DNA from: VBAS01 sp965652775
GTDB lineage: Bacteria > Bacteroidota > Bacteroidia > Chitinophagales > Chitinophagaceae
Assembly (NCBI GenBank): GCA_965652775.1
Contig: CBFGXP010000172.1
Coordinates: 1-8,710 of the forward strand
Direction of reading: 5' to 3'
Length of the DNA: 8,710 nucleotides
Shown: positions 7,879 to 8,710 of the stretch, one piece after another
How the letters are laid out: every line of letters begins with the position of its first letter
Position numbering within the stretch: position 1 is the first letter of the stretch
Notes under the pieces: model-generated
Seen by the model: the letters and a program-made list of their open reading frames with translations, nothing else
Told to the model about the DNA's origin: nothing
Databases searched by the model: none
Position numbers and translations under genes: made by a program

Positions 7879-7909
7879 CAAATGTACAGGGATAACGTTC
7901 AACTTTAAA
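7879..7909 (-). promoter_or_regulatory. Probable promoter of the GNAT-plsC pair
   Basis: On the minus strand, TACATTTG (7886-7879) matches the -7 consensus TAnnTTTG exactly. A weaker TTTA (7909-7906) sits 19 bases upstream in the -33 position, within the heptamer repeat. The -7 box ends only 5 bases before the ATG, so the transcript would have almost no leader. Readthrough from ung is an alternative. Confidence 0.42.
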
Positions 7910-7927
7910 CTATCAACTTTCAACAGT
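7900..7927. repeat. Degenerate heptamer tandem repeat (CAACTTT, 4 units)
   Basis: Four consecutive 7-base units: CAACTTT (7900-7906), AAACTAT (7907-7913), CAACTTT (7914-7920), CAACAGT (7921-7927). Two are identical and two differ at two positions. The array fills about half of the 53-base gap between the ung stop and the GNAT start and touches the ung stop codon (7929-7927). It is short enough that chance cannot be excluded. Confidence 0.45.
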
Positions 7928-8598
7928 TAGAGTCTCCAATCGATCGGGTCAATACCGTTTTTAATAAGATATTCATTCGCTTTTGAAAAATGTTTACAAC
8001 CAAAAAAACCGGCGTGTGCAGACAACGGCGAAGGATGTGCAGCACGAAGGATCAGATGTTTGCTTTCATCAATTAAAATTCTTTTCTCCTGTGCAAATTT
8101 TCCCCATAATAAAAACACGACATGTTCTTTTTCATCAGATATTTTGCGGATAACCGTATCAGTGAATTCTGCCCAGCCGATCTTTGAATGACTCATCGGT
8201 TCTCCTGCCCTGACAGTAAGAGATGCATTTAACAGGAACACACCCTGTTCTGCCCAATGCGTAAGATTGCCATGATTTGGGACCGGCACACCAACATCAT
8301 CATTTAGTTCTTTAAAAATATTTATTAATGAAGGAGGCGGCGGCACGCCATTTTGCACAGAAAAGCATAAACCATGTGCTTGTCCTTGTCCATGATAAGG
8401 ATCCTGGCCGATGATGACCGCTTTTACTTTATCAATCGGGGTAATGTCAAAAGCACTGAATATTTGCGAACCGGGAGGATAAATGACCTTGTTTTGTGAT
8501 TTTTCAGTTTTAAGATGATGGACGATCTGTTGAAAGTAGGGTTTATTGAATTCCGTTTTAAGTATTTCTTTCCAATGTGGTTCTATTTTTACATCCAT
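7927..8598 (-). CDS. ung: Uracil-DNA glycosylase, family 1
   Basis: Removes uracil from DNA by cutting the N-glycosidic bond, the first step of base excision repair. 223 residues from the ATG at 8598-8596; a GTG directly before it (8601-8599) would add one residue, but ATG is preferred. The family motifs are intact: GQDPYH at 64-69 with the catalytic water-activating Asp66 and Tyr69 shielding the pocket, Phe79 (GLCFSV) for stacking on uracil, Asn124 (LLNASLTV) for uracil recognition, and HPSPLS at 188-193 with catalytic His188, followed by the GFFGC stretch that ends the minor-groove loop region. The length is normal for bacterial UNG. It is separated from the GNAT gene by 53 bases holding a repeat and a probable promoter, so it may be transcribed on its own or together with the downstream genes. 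Confidence 0.97.
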   Translation of the reverse strand: MDVKIEPHWKEILKTEFNKPYFQQIVHHLKTEKSQNKVIYPPGSQIFSAFDITPIDKVKAVIIGQDPYHGQGQAHGLCFSVQNGVPPPPSLINIFKELNDDVGVPVPNHGNLTHWAEQGVFLLNASLTVRAGEPMSHSKIGWAEFTDTVIRKISDEKEHVVFLLWGKFAQEKRILIDESKHLILRAAHPSPLSAHAGFFGCKHFSKANEYLIKNGIDPIDWRL

Positions 8599-8609
8599 CA
8601 CTTATTTGC

Positions 8610-8641
8610 TTTGGGGCACAAACATAAAAAACTTATTTTTG
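8610..8641 (+). promoter_or_regulatory. Promoter of tRNA-Arg (TTTG-N20-TATTTTTG)
   Basis: TTTG at 8610-8613, a 20-base spacer, then TATTTTTG at 8634-8641. Both boxes and the spacing match the primary sigma factor consensus known from Bacteroides (TTTG at -33, TAnnTTTG at -7). Transcription would begin at about 8646-8649, a few bases before the mature tRNA 5' end at 8656. Confidence 0.75.
8619..8626 (-). promoter_or_regulatory. Possible -7 element of the ung promoter (TATGTTTG)
   Basis: On the minus strand TATGTTTG matches TAnnTTTG exactly, 20 bases before the ung ATG. The -33 box is poor: the nearest candidate is TTTA at 8654-8651, 24 bases away. The element lies inside the spacer of the divergent tRNA promoter, so both cannot easily be occupied at once. 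Confidence 0.4.
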
Positions 8642-8655
8642 CCGCCGCTCTAAAG

Positions 8656-8710
8656 GGTCCGGTAGCTCAGCTGAATAGAGCAGCTGCCTTCTAAGCAGCA
8701 GGTCATTGGT
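8656..8710 (+). tRNA. tRNA-Arg (anticodon UCU), 3' end outside the window
   Basis: Cloverleaf seen by eye. The acceptor 5' strand is GGTCCGG (8656-8662), followed by T8 and A9. The D-stem is GCTC/GAGC (8665-8668 with 8678-8681). The anticodon stem GCTGC/GCAGC (8683-8687 with 8695-8699) is fully paired around the loop CTTCTAA, giving anticodon TCT at 8690-8692, which reads AGA (Arg). The variable loop is AGGTC, and the 5' half of the T-stem (ATTGG) and T54 end the window. About 20 bases are missing, so the acceptor and T-stem pairing cannot be checked. The D-loop AGCTGAATA has A where G19 is expected. Confidence 0.9.

Overview
The window reads as chromosomal, housekeeping DNA from a Bacteroidota bacterium, most likely a Chitinophagaceae or Sphingobacteriia-type lineage; the family is inferred and not proven. 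The evidence is the Bacteroidota-style LptD and long OstA-like protein, promoter elements of the TTTG / TAnnTTTG type, start codons with no Shine-Dalgarno sequence in front of them, and modest GC content. I see no mobile elements, CRISPR, phage genes or signs of recent transfer. No gap between genes exceeds about 105 bases.

Left part (7-3730, minus strand, read right to left): an N-acetylmuramoyl-L-alanine amidase, an MCE/MlaD-family lipid-transfer subunit and an unusually long OstA/LptA-like protein. The last two overlap by 4 bases (ATGA), so they are probably translationally coupled. Divergent from the amidase across an 89-base intergenic stretch is lptD (3820-6537, plus strand), the outer-membrane LPS translocon barrel. 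These four genes form an envelope-building locus: LPS bridge and outer-membrane exit, phospholipid transfer, and septal or cell-wall cleavage.

Right part (6534-8598, minus strand): ung (uracil-DNA glycosylase), a GNAT acetyltransferase and a PlsC-type lysophosphatidate acyltransferase. GNAT and plsC also overlap by ATGA. The plsC and lptD reading frames meet tail to tail with their stop codons overlapping by 4 bases. The 53-base ung-GNAT gap carries a degenerate heptamer repeat (CAACTTT). At the right edge a tRNA-Arg(UCU) gene begins on the plus strand behind a near-perfect Bacteroidota promoter, which overlaps the probable divergent ung promoter; the tRNA runs off the window.

I did not find a clearly novel system. 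The observations most worth a second look are: LptD has only two cysteines, placed as a single possible inter-domain disulfide (C222, C864); the OstA-like protein is about three times the size of classical LptA; the LPS-transport and MCE genes are clustered; and the lptD start codon is ambiguous (TTG, or an ATG one base out of frame).
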